In this document: positions 39,001 through 51,000 of the stretch, one piece after another
Layout of the letters: the number at the start of each line of letters is the position of its first letter
Numbering within the stretch: the stretch's first letter is position 1
Source of the DNA: Chaetorhynchus papuensis
Taxonomy: Eukaryota > Chordata > Aves > Passeriformes > Rhipiduridae
Reading direction: 5' to 3'
Assembly (NCBI GenBank): GCA_013396525.1
Contig: VWYX01000704.1
Coordinates: forward strand, 124,001 to 188,000
DNA length: 64,000 nt
Notes under the pieces: model-generated
Seen by the model: only the letters and a program-made list of their open reading frames with translations
Told to the model about the DNA's origin: nothing
Database searches by the model: none
Position numbers and translations under genes: made by a program

Positions 39001-42000
39001 CCCACTTTAAGATTTAGGAAATCTCATTTCTTTGGCATTTTTCTTTCAGTTTTAATGTGAGTTATTTTTCCAAACATTAAATACAATAAACAGAATTGTT
39101 CTGACTGAAATAGTTTTTTGGGGGGTTTTTGAATTTTTGAATTGAGAATTTAACTGTTTGAAAGCAGAGTAATGGAGAAAAGTTACTACTTGAAAAGGGA
39201 GTTTAAAAAAGGTGGGTTTTTTGTAAAAAAAAAAAAAAGAACATCACAGATCTATTATTTTTTAATCTACCATAAAAATTTTGTCAATTCTACAACTCAA
39301 AATTTTAATCATTTGTAAGAACATTGATAAATAATTATAGTTTTCTTGCATTGGTGTGTAGTATTTAAAGTTTCAACAGAACTTTAATAAAGTTAAAATT
39401 GCATAAATGTGATTTTTCTGGATTACACTGCAGTTGCTTTAATCAATAATTAATGATATTCTAAATTCTACAATTCAGTAGTAAAGGGTGGAATTTAGAA
39501 TATCATTAATTATTCATTAAAGTAATTTCCTTGTGTAATTTATTGCATTGCTCCTGGAAAATCAGAATTTTATTGCTTATTTGTAGGTTTTTAAAAAGGA
39601 ATGAATAATTATTTTTTAATGTTTGCTATTCCCAAGGATTCCCAGCTTTCTGTAACTGTTGTGGCCAAGCCTGAGCAGGGAGCACTGACCTTGCTTTTGT
39701 TTTTCTGGACAGTTTTGCTTCAAAAGAATTTTATCTCCTGTAAATTCACTTCTCACATTCAAACAAACTGCTTGTGAGAATCTTTCATTTTGTTTTTTAA
39801 GGGGTTTCCTGGGTGTTTGGCAAATGTTGAGACTCAGGAGTAAGGCCTGATCACCAAATTACAGGAGGCAGCTTTGTACAGAACAGCTCCAGTCACAGGG
39901 GCTGCACCATCCCTGCTTTTAAAGTCATTTAGGCTCAACTTTATGGATTTTAATGAATTTTACAAGTCTGTTGTAGGCAGTACCTGGAATTGGCTGTTTT
40001 GATTGAGATCCTGGGTTTGGGAGAACAGATCTAAGGATATAATGGGATTGTTGTGTTCCTTCTGTTCTCAAAAAGTACCTTTTGAACACTGGAAATGGCA
40101 CTGAAGGGATTCATTCCCTCTGCTTGTTTAAGGAATAAGGTATAAGCAGCACTGGCATTCCAAAGATATGGGGAAATAAATACTGGAAAAGCTGTTTCCA
40201 TGGCAGTGGGAGCTTAGTGCCACTCGCAGGGTTTGGAAAAACAAAACTCAGTGGCTCTGGGTGGTCAGATTTCCACCCTGAGCACCACCATTGTCCCTCT
40301 GAACTTAGGCTTTCAAACTGGCCTTTTTTTTGGCTTAAAATTTCTCCCAGTTCCTAGCTGGGAAATCCTGGAAATCACACACATTCTGAGCTCTGTTCAT
40401 GTGGGGTTTTCCTCTTTAATGCCTTTGTTTTCCTGTTTGCAGGACTTTGCTTCCCGGGCCAAACTGGCTGTGCAGAACCTGGTGCAGAAGGTGGGGTTCT
40501 TTGGGATCCTGGCCTGTGCCTCGGTGAGTTTCTCCCAGGAACAGGGGGATTTATGGGCACAAGCTGCAGCTTGGATGTACTGCCATGGAACTAATTTTTG
40601 TTTGCGGTTTCTGTGATCTCTGGGGTGCTCAGGGAAACAAAATCTGCTGCAATTGTGTTATGATTTCTTTAGGTGTTCGTGTATTGTGTCTGACATTCTT
40701 GACATCTTCAAATCCAGAGGTGTGCGTGGATTGGAGAGTGGAGAACCACCTGCAGAAACCCTGATTAGGGTGCCCATCCATTGCAATCCTCCCAAATCTG
40801 CTCTTTGGGTCTTTAGGAACCAGAGAGGGCAAAGCAAGGAAGCAAATTTTAGTCATGGCTGTGGAGCTACAAACTGCTCGTGGCATTTTTAATCAGGAGG
40901 TGAAAGGAACACCTCCAGCGATGCTGGTTTAGTTTTGGAGTAGGATAATGCTCTTCTTTCAGAATAAAAAAAATATTGGAGGTTTAAATCTCTCTCTGGA
41001 ACTGGGAGGAATGGTGTGCCTTGTTCTCCATCCTACACACGAACTGTGGGATGTGATTGCAGTGAAGGGGGAACTGTGGGACCCCCCAGTCCCATTTTTC
41101 TGGAATAACCACAGCATTACCCAGCTGCTGAAGTTTTCACTCCACACTTGGACTTTCACTCCAGCATCTCTTGTTTTTCTGAACTGTAAAGATGACACAG
41201 CCAACTGCCTGCTCAAATGTAGGTAACCCGTGTTAGCTGGGGAGAATTAATCTGACTGGAGTTGCTGACATAAAGCTCCTGCTCACTAATCCTTTGAAAT
41301 GTCTTAATGTTTAGAGTGGAGTCGTAGCCTGCGAGCTGCTCCTTAAATCCTCCCGGCCAGGGAGCTCTCAGGGTGCTGCTCCCTGCTCTGACTCAGTGTC
41401 CTGGGAAACATCCCTGCCCCATTCCCTGTCCCTGTGTCACCACCACAGCTTGCAGGTGGCAGGGATGAGTGACTGGGCAAGGTGGAGAAAGGGAGAGCAG
41501 GAGGAAGGAGTTGTAAACACCAGAGGTGGCTGTAAACACCCCGCAGTTCCTGCTCAGGAATATTTAAACATTTGCTTAACTTCTTCCCCACTTTGCTGCC
41601 CGGGCCTTGCTCGGGCCCTGAGCTCCAGCTGGGCTGGGGGAGGGATGGAGCCACCAGGGCACAGCTGAGGGTTTGTAAATGTGCTCACACAACAACTGCA
41701 GGAGAAAGGGAGAGAGAAAAAGTTCCGGAGGTGCTGAAAAAGCAGGGATGCAGAGCTGTCCCTTGGTGTGGCACCTCTGGGTGAGGCAGGGGGACCAAGG
41801 CAGCCCCCCGTGTGTGCTCCTTGCACTTGGCTGTGCCCCCACGAGCCCCAGGGCTTTGACTCAGGGCTTCTCTGGCTTCTTGCTGCTTCTCTCTGCACTA
41901 CCAGGTGTCTCCTCTGCTTGCCTCCCTTAAAATTGTGATCTTACTTCTGGACTTCAGGCAGACTTTTATTTGATGTGTTTTTTATGACTGGAGGACTTGC

Positions 42001-45000
42001 TGGTGAAGTGGTAACGAGTGTCCCAGCTGTGGGTCCTTGTCTGTTAAGTGGTGGCTTCTAAATGCTGCATAAAAACACCATCAGATGGAAATTAAAAGTC
42101 TGCAAGTTTATGCAGTGAAGTCAACTGACTGTCGTGTTGTTTGGTGGCAGTAAGGAAGTCAGGATTGTCTGGAGCTCATTTCTATATAAAGGCAGCTCTG
42201 GGGAAGGAACAAAGCAAGAATCAGCCCCGAAGTTCCTCACTGTGACTTGTGAGAATTTGCCCTCTTGTCTCTGTGGGCTTTTTTTGGCAACTTTGAGTAA
42301 CAAGCACAGAGAAGACCTCGCTGGCTGCTCAGACACCCTCCTGGGGACTTGCTGAGTAACTTCTGGCCATGGTGTGCTCAGAGGCACCCACAGCACTCCT
42401 GCCCCAAACTCGCTGCAGGGATTAAAAATGTTCTGTGAACCGACAAAAGAACCCTCAGACCAACCAGGCAAGAACACCCTGGAGACCTGGAGCAGCCTTG
42501 GCTCCGTGGAGTCAATAATTGACCAGCTCCTGTGCCCAGAGCAGCTGTCCCAGGCAGGGAGGGAGCTGCTGCAGCCGAGGTGCAGCCTGCTCAGGGACCG
42601 TTCCGGGGCACGATTAGAGCCCGCTTCAGATTTCTTCCTCTGCAGGTGCTGTTGTGGCTGCTCATAAATCTGAATTGCTGCTCTCCAACAGCCCAGTGCA
42701 ACCCTTTCTCACAGATTGCAGGCTTGGTGGCAGAGTGTCCTTTATTCTTTCCCAATCTACACCCTTTATTTCTTTCTTTATGTCACAAAACACCACCAGG
42801 GCTGCAGTTTGTCACCCCAGCACCACCCTGCTCCTGGGAGTGACCCTGCTCAGACACTGCCCCTGTGCTCCAGGCTGAGAGGGAAAGGTTGGAATTCGGA
42901 TACTTTCTTGATTTCATTTCAAAAATATTTTACAGATAGTATCACAATACCAAAAGTCAGGCCAACAGTTTAATAATAATAAAAAATTCTTTTAATTTTA
43001 AATGAAATGCATATGCTTAATAAAATCTAATCAGTGCTTTTAAACTGGATACATATGACTATAAATGCCAGTTTTTAATGTAGTTTCTCAGCTGGAAATC
43101 ACTGGGGAGCAGTTGGAACACTGGCTTCCAAGAGTGATGTGCTTGTCAGGGAGAAAATTTGATAAATCACTCAAAATGGCTTTGCTGTGGTTTCTGTGCA
43201 TTTCACATGGAAAACTTTTCGTTGGCTTTTTTCAGGATCCAGGGGTAAGGAGGGACCATGAGAATGGAATTGTCTGGGACATTGTCTAGCTGAATCCCAG
43301 AGACTTAAATTATGTGGTGCGACATCAACATTTTTGTAATTATTAAGACACAGGAGTTTTGGATCAAGTTGGGAGAAGGGGAAACTGTTCATTTTTCAAA
43401 ATTTCAAGGTCTGTCGTGTTCCTGTCCATCCAACGTGTGCTGCAATTATTGAACCTCTTTCCCTTGCACTCCACAGATCCCAAACCCCCTGTTTGACCTG
43501 GCTGGGATAACTTGTGGCCACTTTCTGGTTCCCTTCTGGACCTTCTTCGGTGCAACCTTGATTGGAAAAGCTGTGATTAAAATGCACATCCAGGCAAGTG
43601 CTGCCCCTCCCTCGGGGCTGGGGGAGGTGTGAAGCCTTTGATTCTGTCCCTGCCTGTTCCACTGTGTTACTTGGGAATGAATCCTGGAGTCTCCTTGCCC
43701 GACCTGAAGTAATGGAAATTAATTTGGTGCGAGGGATTTACAATAAAGGAGCTGCTGGGCTCCTCCAAACTGAGGCAAGTGAGTAATTTATGGCTGCTGA
43801 CCCACTCAGGAAATTGGTGGTTAGCCAAGGTATTTACCTACGGCCTGTACCAGACTGCCAGGGCTCCCGCTCAGAGCCACCTCGCCTTTCTGGTAGCAAG
43901 CACTCATTTGCACTTTGAAATGCTCTTTTTAGCTCCGTTCAGAAAACCCCACTGAGTCCTGTGGGCCGGGCCAGCCCAGCCTGGGCGGATTTGCCGCAGT
44001 TTTGGGGCCGGGGCAGCGATTTTTGGTGTCTCAGGCCAGCTCATTTGGAAAGGGCCTGGCTTTGGTGGGCCCCGTTCTTGCTGCTCGCTCAGGGCTGTGC
44101 CAGATGTGCTGAGTTTGACAATCCAGTTGTTTGCACAAAATGTTGAGTTTTGCTTGTAAATGCGTCACCGTTTGGTCCAAGGAGAGATGAAGTTTTGATT
44201 CCCTGGAGGATTTTCTGGTGTGGTCAGGGCTGTATCATGAACTACGTCTCTGTTTGGGATGTTTTCAGCTGAGTTTGGGTTTTTGCAGTGCCTGTGCCTC
44301 TGTTGTTTGGAAATCTCTGCTGTGACTCCCATCAAAATAGCAGAAGCTTTTAATATAAAATAATTTGTGTTACGGCCTCATCAAGCTGCTTTAAAATCTT
44401 TATTTTGCCCTAAATACAAGCTTTTTTCTTCCCATCATTTTTTAAATGGTTATTTTATTTTGCCCAGTGCTTAAACAGAAAACAATAAATAGATTTGGAA
44501 ATTCTTCTGTTTACTGGGATAGAACAGCTTTTTATCCACACTTATTTTTGTATTATCTGAATTTTCTTCTGCTCTTAAATCCGTGTGTTGCTCAAATGTG
44601 TTCTGGCAGCACAGAAAAGTGAAATAATATCAGATCAATACTCCTTTTATTACTTTAATTGCCTTGTTCAGCTACCACAGTGTTTGCTGTGTAATTTATA
44701 GTGCTCCGCACTCAGATCCCATGTAAGTGAAAAAACATTTCCCAGTGTCTTGTACAGTTGGTAAATCATCTGATTTTGTAATAGGCTCAGCTTTTAGAAT
44801 TCTCTTTTTCAAGCAGACCCTTGTGCAATAGCCTTGATTTTTTGGAGTGATCTGGCTGGACTTGGAATTTAGGAAATGTGAGAGTCATGGAAAAGGCTTC
44901 TAATGCAATGTTCAGACAGGAAGTGAGTGACTGGTGCAGTGGCCATCCCGGGGCTGCTTTGAACTGGCCCCTTCCTCTGGACCACGGGGGCCTCGAGCTG

Positions 45001-48000
45001 GAGTCACAGCCCTTGTTCCCAGCCTGGGCAGGGCAGCTCTGCTTAGGCCAGGCTTAAATTGGTCTGAGGAGGCTGTGGGAGCTGTGTGTGCCCTCAGCTA
45101 CCACTCACAGGCTGCTCACTCCTTGCTGGCGAGCAGGACAAACGTGCAGAGGCAGTTTTAACAACATTTTAAGTGGTTTTAGAAGTGGTGAAATCACGGG
45201 CATGGAGATTTGCTGCGAAATAAGATGTGTTACAGAAGTTTTTAATTGAAATTACTCTGTTCCAAACAGTTTGGTTTATCACAGACGCTCTCACAGGTGC
45301 CCAAAGGCTCTTTCTTTGTTTTTCAGTGAGTGTTTTTTGTTGTTTCTGTCTGAATCAGGGGGACAAAACCACATTATTATTTTTCCCTCCTGTGATCGGG
45401 AAGCCCACGTGTTTGTGTGAGGGGCTGTGAATTTCTCTGGCTGTTTTTCCATTCAGACGTTGTTGACGGAGTAAAGTGACCTTGAGCTTCTGGGAATGGG
45501 AGTTTGGGGAGGATGAGAATGGGCAGCAGCAGGCTACAAAAACACTGCAAGAAATGCAAACTGTGAGGCAAGAGAGGCAGAAAGCGAGCAGCTTTTCTCT
45601 CTCCTGCCTCTTTTAGAGGAGAATGTTGAAAAATAAAGAGGAGAGGAGGGAAAGCTGGGTAGGAGCTGCCTGGGAAGGAACACGAAGTGTCCCCCATTGT
45701 GTGAGCTTCCCCTCGGCTCCAGGCTCTCTGTAACTGCTCTTTTCCTTCCTACAGAAACTCTTCGTTATTATCACGTTCAGCAAACACATCGTGGAGCAGA
45801 TGGTGGCCCTCATCGGGTGAGTAATTCCCAGCACAGTAATTAATACCTGCACCCATTAAGTGGAAAAGTACTGGAGGAGTCAGCTCAGATGTGCTGAGGC
45901 CGTGCTTTGTTCCAGGCTTAGCCCCACACTGAGTCTGGGGCTCGCAGCTCGCAGCTCCTTCCCCGAGTCCTCGGAGGAATTTGCTGGCCCGGGGGCTCAG
46001 GGTTGTGGGATCAGCACTGAACCTTCACCCCAAAGCAGGATCCAGCTCTTCCACTCACAGATCCCTGCACTTTTAGCTGCTAATGGGCTGTTTGCCCTGG
46101 ATTTTCTGCAGTGGTGTAGCGTGATCCTGTGGCAAAAAAAGAGAAAGTTTATAGAAAATTATATTTATAGAGAAAAATCATGGAATTCTGTGATTCTCTA
46201 TTAAAAACCTGAGATTTTATGCAGTGTTCCAGGATGAAAAGAAACATCCTCCTTAACTGGAACTACCTTTTAGATTTGCAACATTAAATCCCTCATAAAA
46301 CATCAGAATGAGAAATCTGATCTGTAGAGTTTGATCCCCATTCTGTTAAATTTGGTAAAAATGAGGTTCCATGGATAAAGTGTCCTGATTTTGAGAAGGT
46401 TTGGTTTGGGTTATTTTTTTCTGAGTTCTTTAGTAATTGGTGCCTATTTTATTTTTTTAAATTAAAATCTCAGTTTAAAACAGGAAAACTAAGCAAAACC
46501 TCAGCTGGCAACAGTTAGGGGAGGAAATGGACAAAAACCAGATTTACACTAATGAAGGTGGGACACTGAAGGTGAAGTGTTAAATCCATGAAATAAATTC
46601 TAAGGTGTTCCTGCTTCTCCAGGGTTTCTTCTCTGGGGCAAATGGATATTTTGCTACCTAAAGTGTAAGGGGAGGAATGTCTGGAAAGAATTCCTTTGAA
46701 AACAAAACTCCAAGCAGGGATGCTGTACAAAGAAAAGGAGTGTCAGAAGAACCTGGTAGGGCATTTCACTGATGAAACAAATCCTGGCTTTATTATTCCT
46801 GATCTTCTGCTTGAGCATCTGCTTTGTACTGAAACTCACAATTAATTTGTTGCTTTGGACATTATTTTGAACAGAGGGGGGAGAGAGAGAAATGTGGTTT
46901 CTTTAAAGCATCTTGAGTTTTTCTCAGTATCAATCACTCCAGACAGTTTGATCTGCCCCTAGCTCAGGTACATTTCCAAGGATTTACTCTCCTGTGGATG
47001 CTTTGAGCCAAAACCAGTAGATTTTTCCTACTTCATCTGTCTTGGAGATAATTTTGCATTGAATTACTTCGAATGCATTCACAGGAGCTCTGCTGGATTC
47101 GGGTTTTATTGGAGGGTTGATGTCAGAGTTAAAAAATGTTCCTGGGAGACAGTGAGATTTTTGGAATGTCCCGGTATCCTTGACTTTTCTCAAGCTGTCT
47201 CCAGCATTACCTCATCAATTTCTGTTAGAGTGGAGCCTCAAACATGTTAAACAATACCTTGCTCTAAAAGCCCTGTTATTGAATTAAAACAGAGCTCTGT
47301 TTAATGGTCAGTAACTTTATTTTAATCAAATTCTATCCACCACAATGACTTTAGACTTTCTTTGTCTGGGCTGTTGCTCTTACACAATAGGAAATATCTG
47401 AGCACAATACCTGAAAATAATGAACATATTGATAGCCAGGATAAATGGAACCTAGACAGAAGATTAAGTTGTGAGATAAAGTCTGAGAATATTTGATTTT
47501 ATAAGCCAAGGAGAATTTTTTGACAATTATGTGATTTTTAGTCAAAAAGCAAAGCTAATTCATGTGCAGACCTTCCACTATCCCAGGCTGCTCCAAGCCC
47601 TGTCCAGCCTGGCCTGGGACACTTCCAGGGATGAGGCAGCCACAGCCTCTCTGATGCCTTCCTAATTTTAAGGCTCATCTATTCAGGTAATTACTGAGTG
47701 AATAAACTGATTTGAGGTTAAAACAGAAGCCAGTGAGATTTGGTACTTTGATTTTTAAGTCCCTTGCTCAGTGCTGCGTTCCGTGGGTGTCACCTCTGAG
47801 AATCCAACAAATCCACCCAAAAATATCAGTGCTCCTGAAGTGTCCTTAACCCAGTGGTTTTTGTGGCACAGCTTTCCACCCTTCCCAGCTCTGCAGGCCG
47901 GTGTGAGTGATTGCACAGCTGAAAGAAAAGCAGTTTTTTGGTCACAGGTACTGGAACCTGGCCTGGACAAACCAGTTTGCTGCTATTTCTTGTGCCATAA

Positions 48001-51000
48001 TTCTTTGCTTACAACTTAATCTCAGTTGATGCTGGTAAAGGGAGCGTGGTGTTCCTTTCACCAAAAAAGCACAAATGAGATCATGGTGACTGATGTAACT
48101 GGAAAGTTTCCTTAGAGATTGTTGGGGGTTTTTTAGTCAAAAATAATTTACAGTACAGGTTTAGGTTATTTCTTCAGAACACGAGGCAAGAAGTGATAGA
48201 GGGACAACCAGAAATCTTGTCCTGGGGTGGGAAGAGCTGGGCAGCGACTTCACAACCTCCTGAGAGGAATTTTGGGAGGTTAAACCAATACCCCTGGCAC
48301 TTGTTGGTTCAAAACTCAACAACCTTCCTGCCACAGGTTCTCCAGGAACCTGGGGGATGGGCCCTGGGCACAACAGAGCAGCTCTGCACAGAAATGGCTT
48401 TAGTGCCCTGAAAAGGGACACAGATGTGGCTGAAATTTGAGGAGCTCTGGTGTTGAAAGCCTTCCAGTGGATCACAACAGAATTAGAAGAGTTTATTTGC
48501 AAAAGGCTTGAAGGATTTAACTCTGAATAAGCAAGGTTTTTTCCCCTAAATTGAGTTTTAAAAGAAGAATATTTAAAAAGCAAGCAGAAGTTTAGTTCCA
48601 AAGAGCAGCAGTGAGCAGAGCTAAGGACGGGCAGGTCAGAGATGTTGCAATTCCTAATTTTGAAAGCATTGATTTAACATAACAGAATGTCCCAAGAAGA
48701 AAGCCCTGGAGCCTCCTGGGCTGCCGTGGGCATTGGAGCGTGGCTCAGGTGGAAACCACGTCAGACCTGGGCCCATTTTAGCACTGTAACCTTCACCAAG
48801 ATCTTTCCTTTCTTCATCTCATAAAGCAAATGAAGCTGCCAAGGAGCCTTTTAACCCCAAAACCTTCCTGTTGATCCTGACCGTAAACCTGATTTATTTT
48901 CTGCAACTTCAGAGCTCTGGGCACAGGAAACAGCTCAGCTCCAGAGCCGTGCTGAGGCTGGGGGTGATGGTGGGAGCTGGGGGCTCTGGTTGCTCCTCAG
49001 GGGCTGGGGAGCCCAGGTTTGGCTGGAAAGGGAGCTGGGTCCAGCTTTGGGGTGCCCCAGCTCCCAGGTTTCCCTAAAACTAATCCAGGTTTTGGGCAGC
49101 CCCAGCTCCCAGGGCTGAGTCAGGCTCAGGCTGAGCCCCTCTGAGTCACTGCAGGGTCCTGCTGGTGGTGCAGCCTCGGGGAAATGGATGGTTTAAATAC
49201 TGTGAGAATCTTTATCAGCACAGGAAATGACAGCTCATTAAAATACTAACCGTTAAGCCAGTTTAGATCACTGTCTGGAAAAAAATTAACCATTGAAGGC
49301 TCAGAGGACTCACAGGAAGAAAGGTGCCCTGCTTAGACAGGGGACACGTTATGCAAATGATTCAGCTTTGCTAATTGGCCAGTGACATAAAAATATTTCC
49401 ACTGGAATCTATTTTTCAATGGTTTATAAAATATCTGACTTCCAAAGAAGTCGATACCACCGTGCTGGAGTGAAACTTCTGAGGGAGGGGTGGCTGAAAT
49501 ACCCAAATTCGATGCCTGTTCCTAAACGTTTTATTGCTTTGGAGCTGCAGGATGGATTTTTCTTGTGTTCTCACGGGGGAATGGAGAAATGGGAATCTCA
49601 TACAATCGGTGTTGGTGGGATCGTTTAATGGTGTTTTCCATAACTGTTGGGAAGGTGAAAGCCTTTGCCTTCCCCCTCTGGCCTGGCTGTCAATAGCCTG
49701 ATTGAAATAAATTCTTTTAAAAGAGCTGAAGGTCCAGGCAGGGAGGAGCCCATCCCAGCACGTTCCCTTTCTTTGTGAGCTCCCTCAGTGCCACTTCCCT
49801 CCCTTTTCTGCAGCCGAGATAATCCCTGGCCTTGGGCAGTGCCTGTGCAGGGACGGCCCCGCGGGGATTCGCCTCTCGCTGCTCTTCTCTGGTGTCAAAC
49901 TGCTTTTCCCTGTTGTCTTCATTTGGAATTGTGGTGGCATTTCCCAAAGGAGGTTTTTTTTCTCTGGCTGTTTCAGCCCAAAAAAGCCGACTGTGGGCAA
50001 AAGCTGCTGGTGTTTGTCCCGAGCCCCCGAGCGTGTGGAGTGTGAGGGAAGGGGATTTTCCGAGCTGGGGGCTGTGGATATTGGGAGGATTATCCATAAA
50101 GTGGGGCCGTGACTCAATATTGCATCACCTTCCCAAGGTGTGTCCGGCCTTGTTTGCACCTTCTGTTCCCCCACGGGGCTCTGGTTTCCCTCCAGGTTAG
50201 AATTTCCATGATAAAATTAAATTAAATTAAATAAAACCCATGTTTGTGACCCCCCCCCCCCCAGTGCTCCCAGTTTCCTGAGCATCCCACTGGGGGAGGG
50301 ATCCCAGTTGCTCACAGGGGTCAGGGCTGGCTGCACTGAGGTTCTTACATTTTTAATTTCCATCAGAACAGCTCAGAGTTAATCAGCTGCTTCAGCATAA
50401 TTTGATGTTCGAGGCCTCTTATAAATGGGAAACTTCCATAAACTGTCAAATTTTTATTCATGAAAAATCCCATGGTTTTGTCCCCAAAATTTGAGTCTTC
50501 TGTGGCAGCTTCTTTTTTTGGAAAACACTTGTGAATTCTAACATTTCTCTCTGGAAAAGCAGGCAAATATCCACATGTGCTTTGATAGAATGGGAATTTT
50601 ACATCCTAATTTATGGTCTCACAAGTTTTTTGTGAGATATTGGTGCAACGACACTGAAAGGCAGCATTTGATAGAGACCTGTACTTCAGCATTTAGCAGA
50701 GTTGGAATTAATTCCCTGAGTGTTCCCCACCTCTCCAAGCACAGGCTGAGAGATTTCAGTCACTCAAGAGCAATCCATACTCCTAAGGATCTTGTAAATG
50801 AAAATGATGGCTTATTAATTAGTCTTTAAAAAGTATTTTTAATATTAGTAAAAATGCAGATGACTGGAATATAAAATTGCTACTTTTTGTAAGCTGGCCC
50901 AGGGAAAATACACTTTTTTCTCCTCTGGGTTTGGTGCTTCATCCTGGTGCCTTTGAGAAAAATCTTTCTGTAGTTGCAAAGGTTCTGTTAAAAAGATTTA

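Larger units (their letters stand above)
27325..40442 (+). other. VMP1: VMP1 intron after coding exon 6 (13.1 kb)
   Basis: GT-AG, phase 0, the longest intron. It contains a 22-base A run (28810-28831), a CpG- and motif-rich candidate regulatory block (30955-31375), a CR1 fragment (33304-33540), the two copies of a 59-bp exact repeat with the block between them, a TA repeat (37092-37113), and a long inverted repeat (39437-39522). From 36.4 to 39.7 kb it is very AT-rich. No gene is recognised. Confidence 0.85.

Noticed and set aside
43594..43600. GT at 43598 as an alternative donor for VMP1 coding exon 8
   Set aside because: It would add four bases and break the frame into the next exon. The GC donor at 43594 has the classic AG|GCAAGT context.
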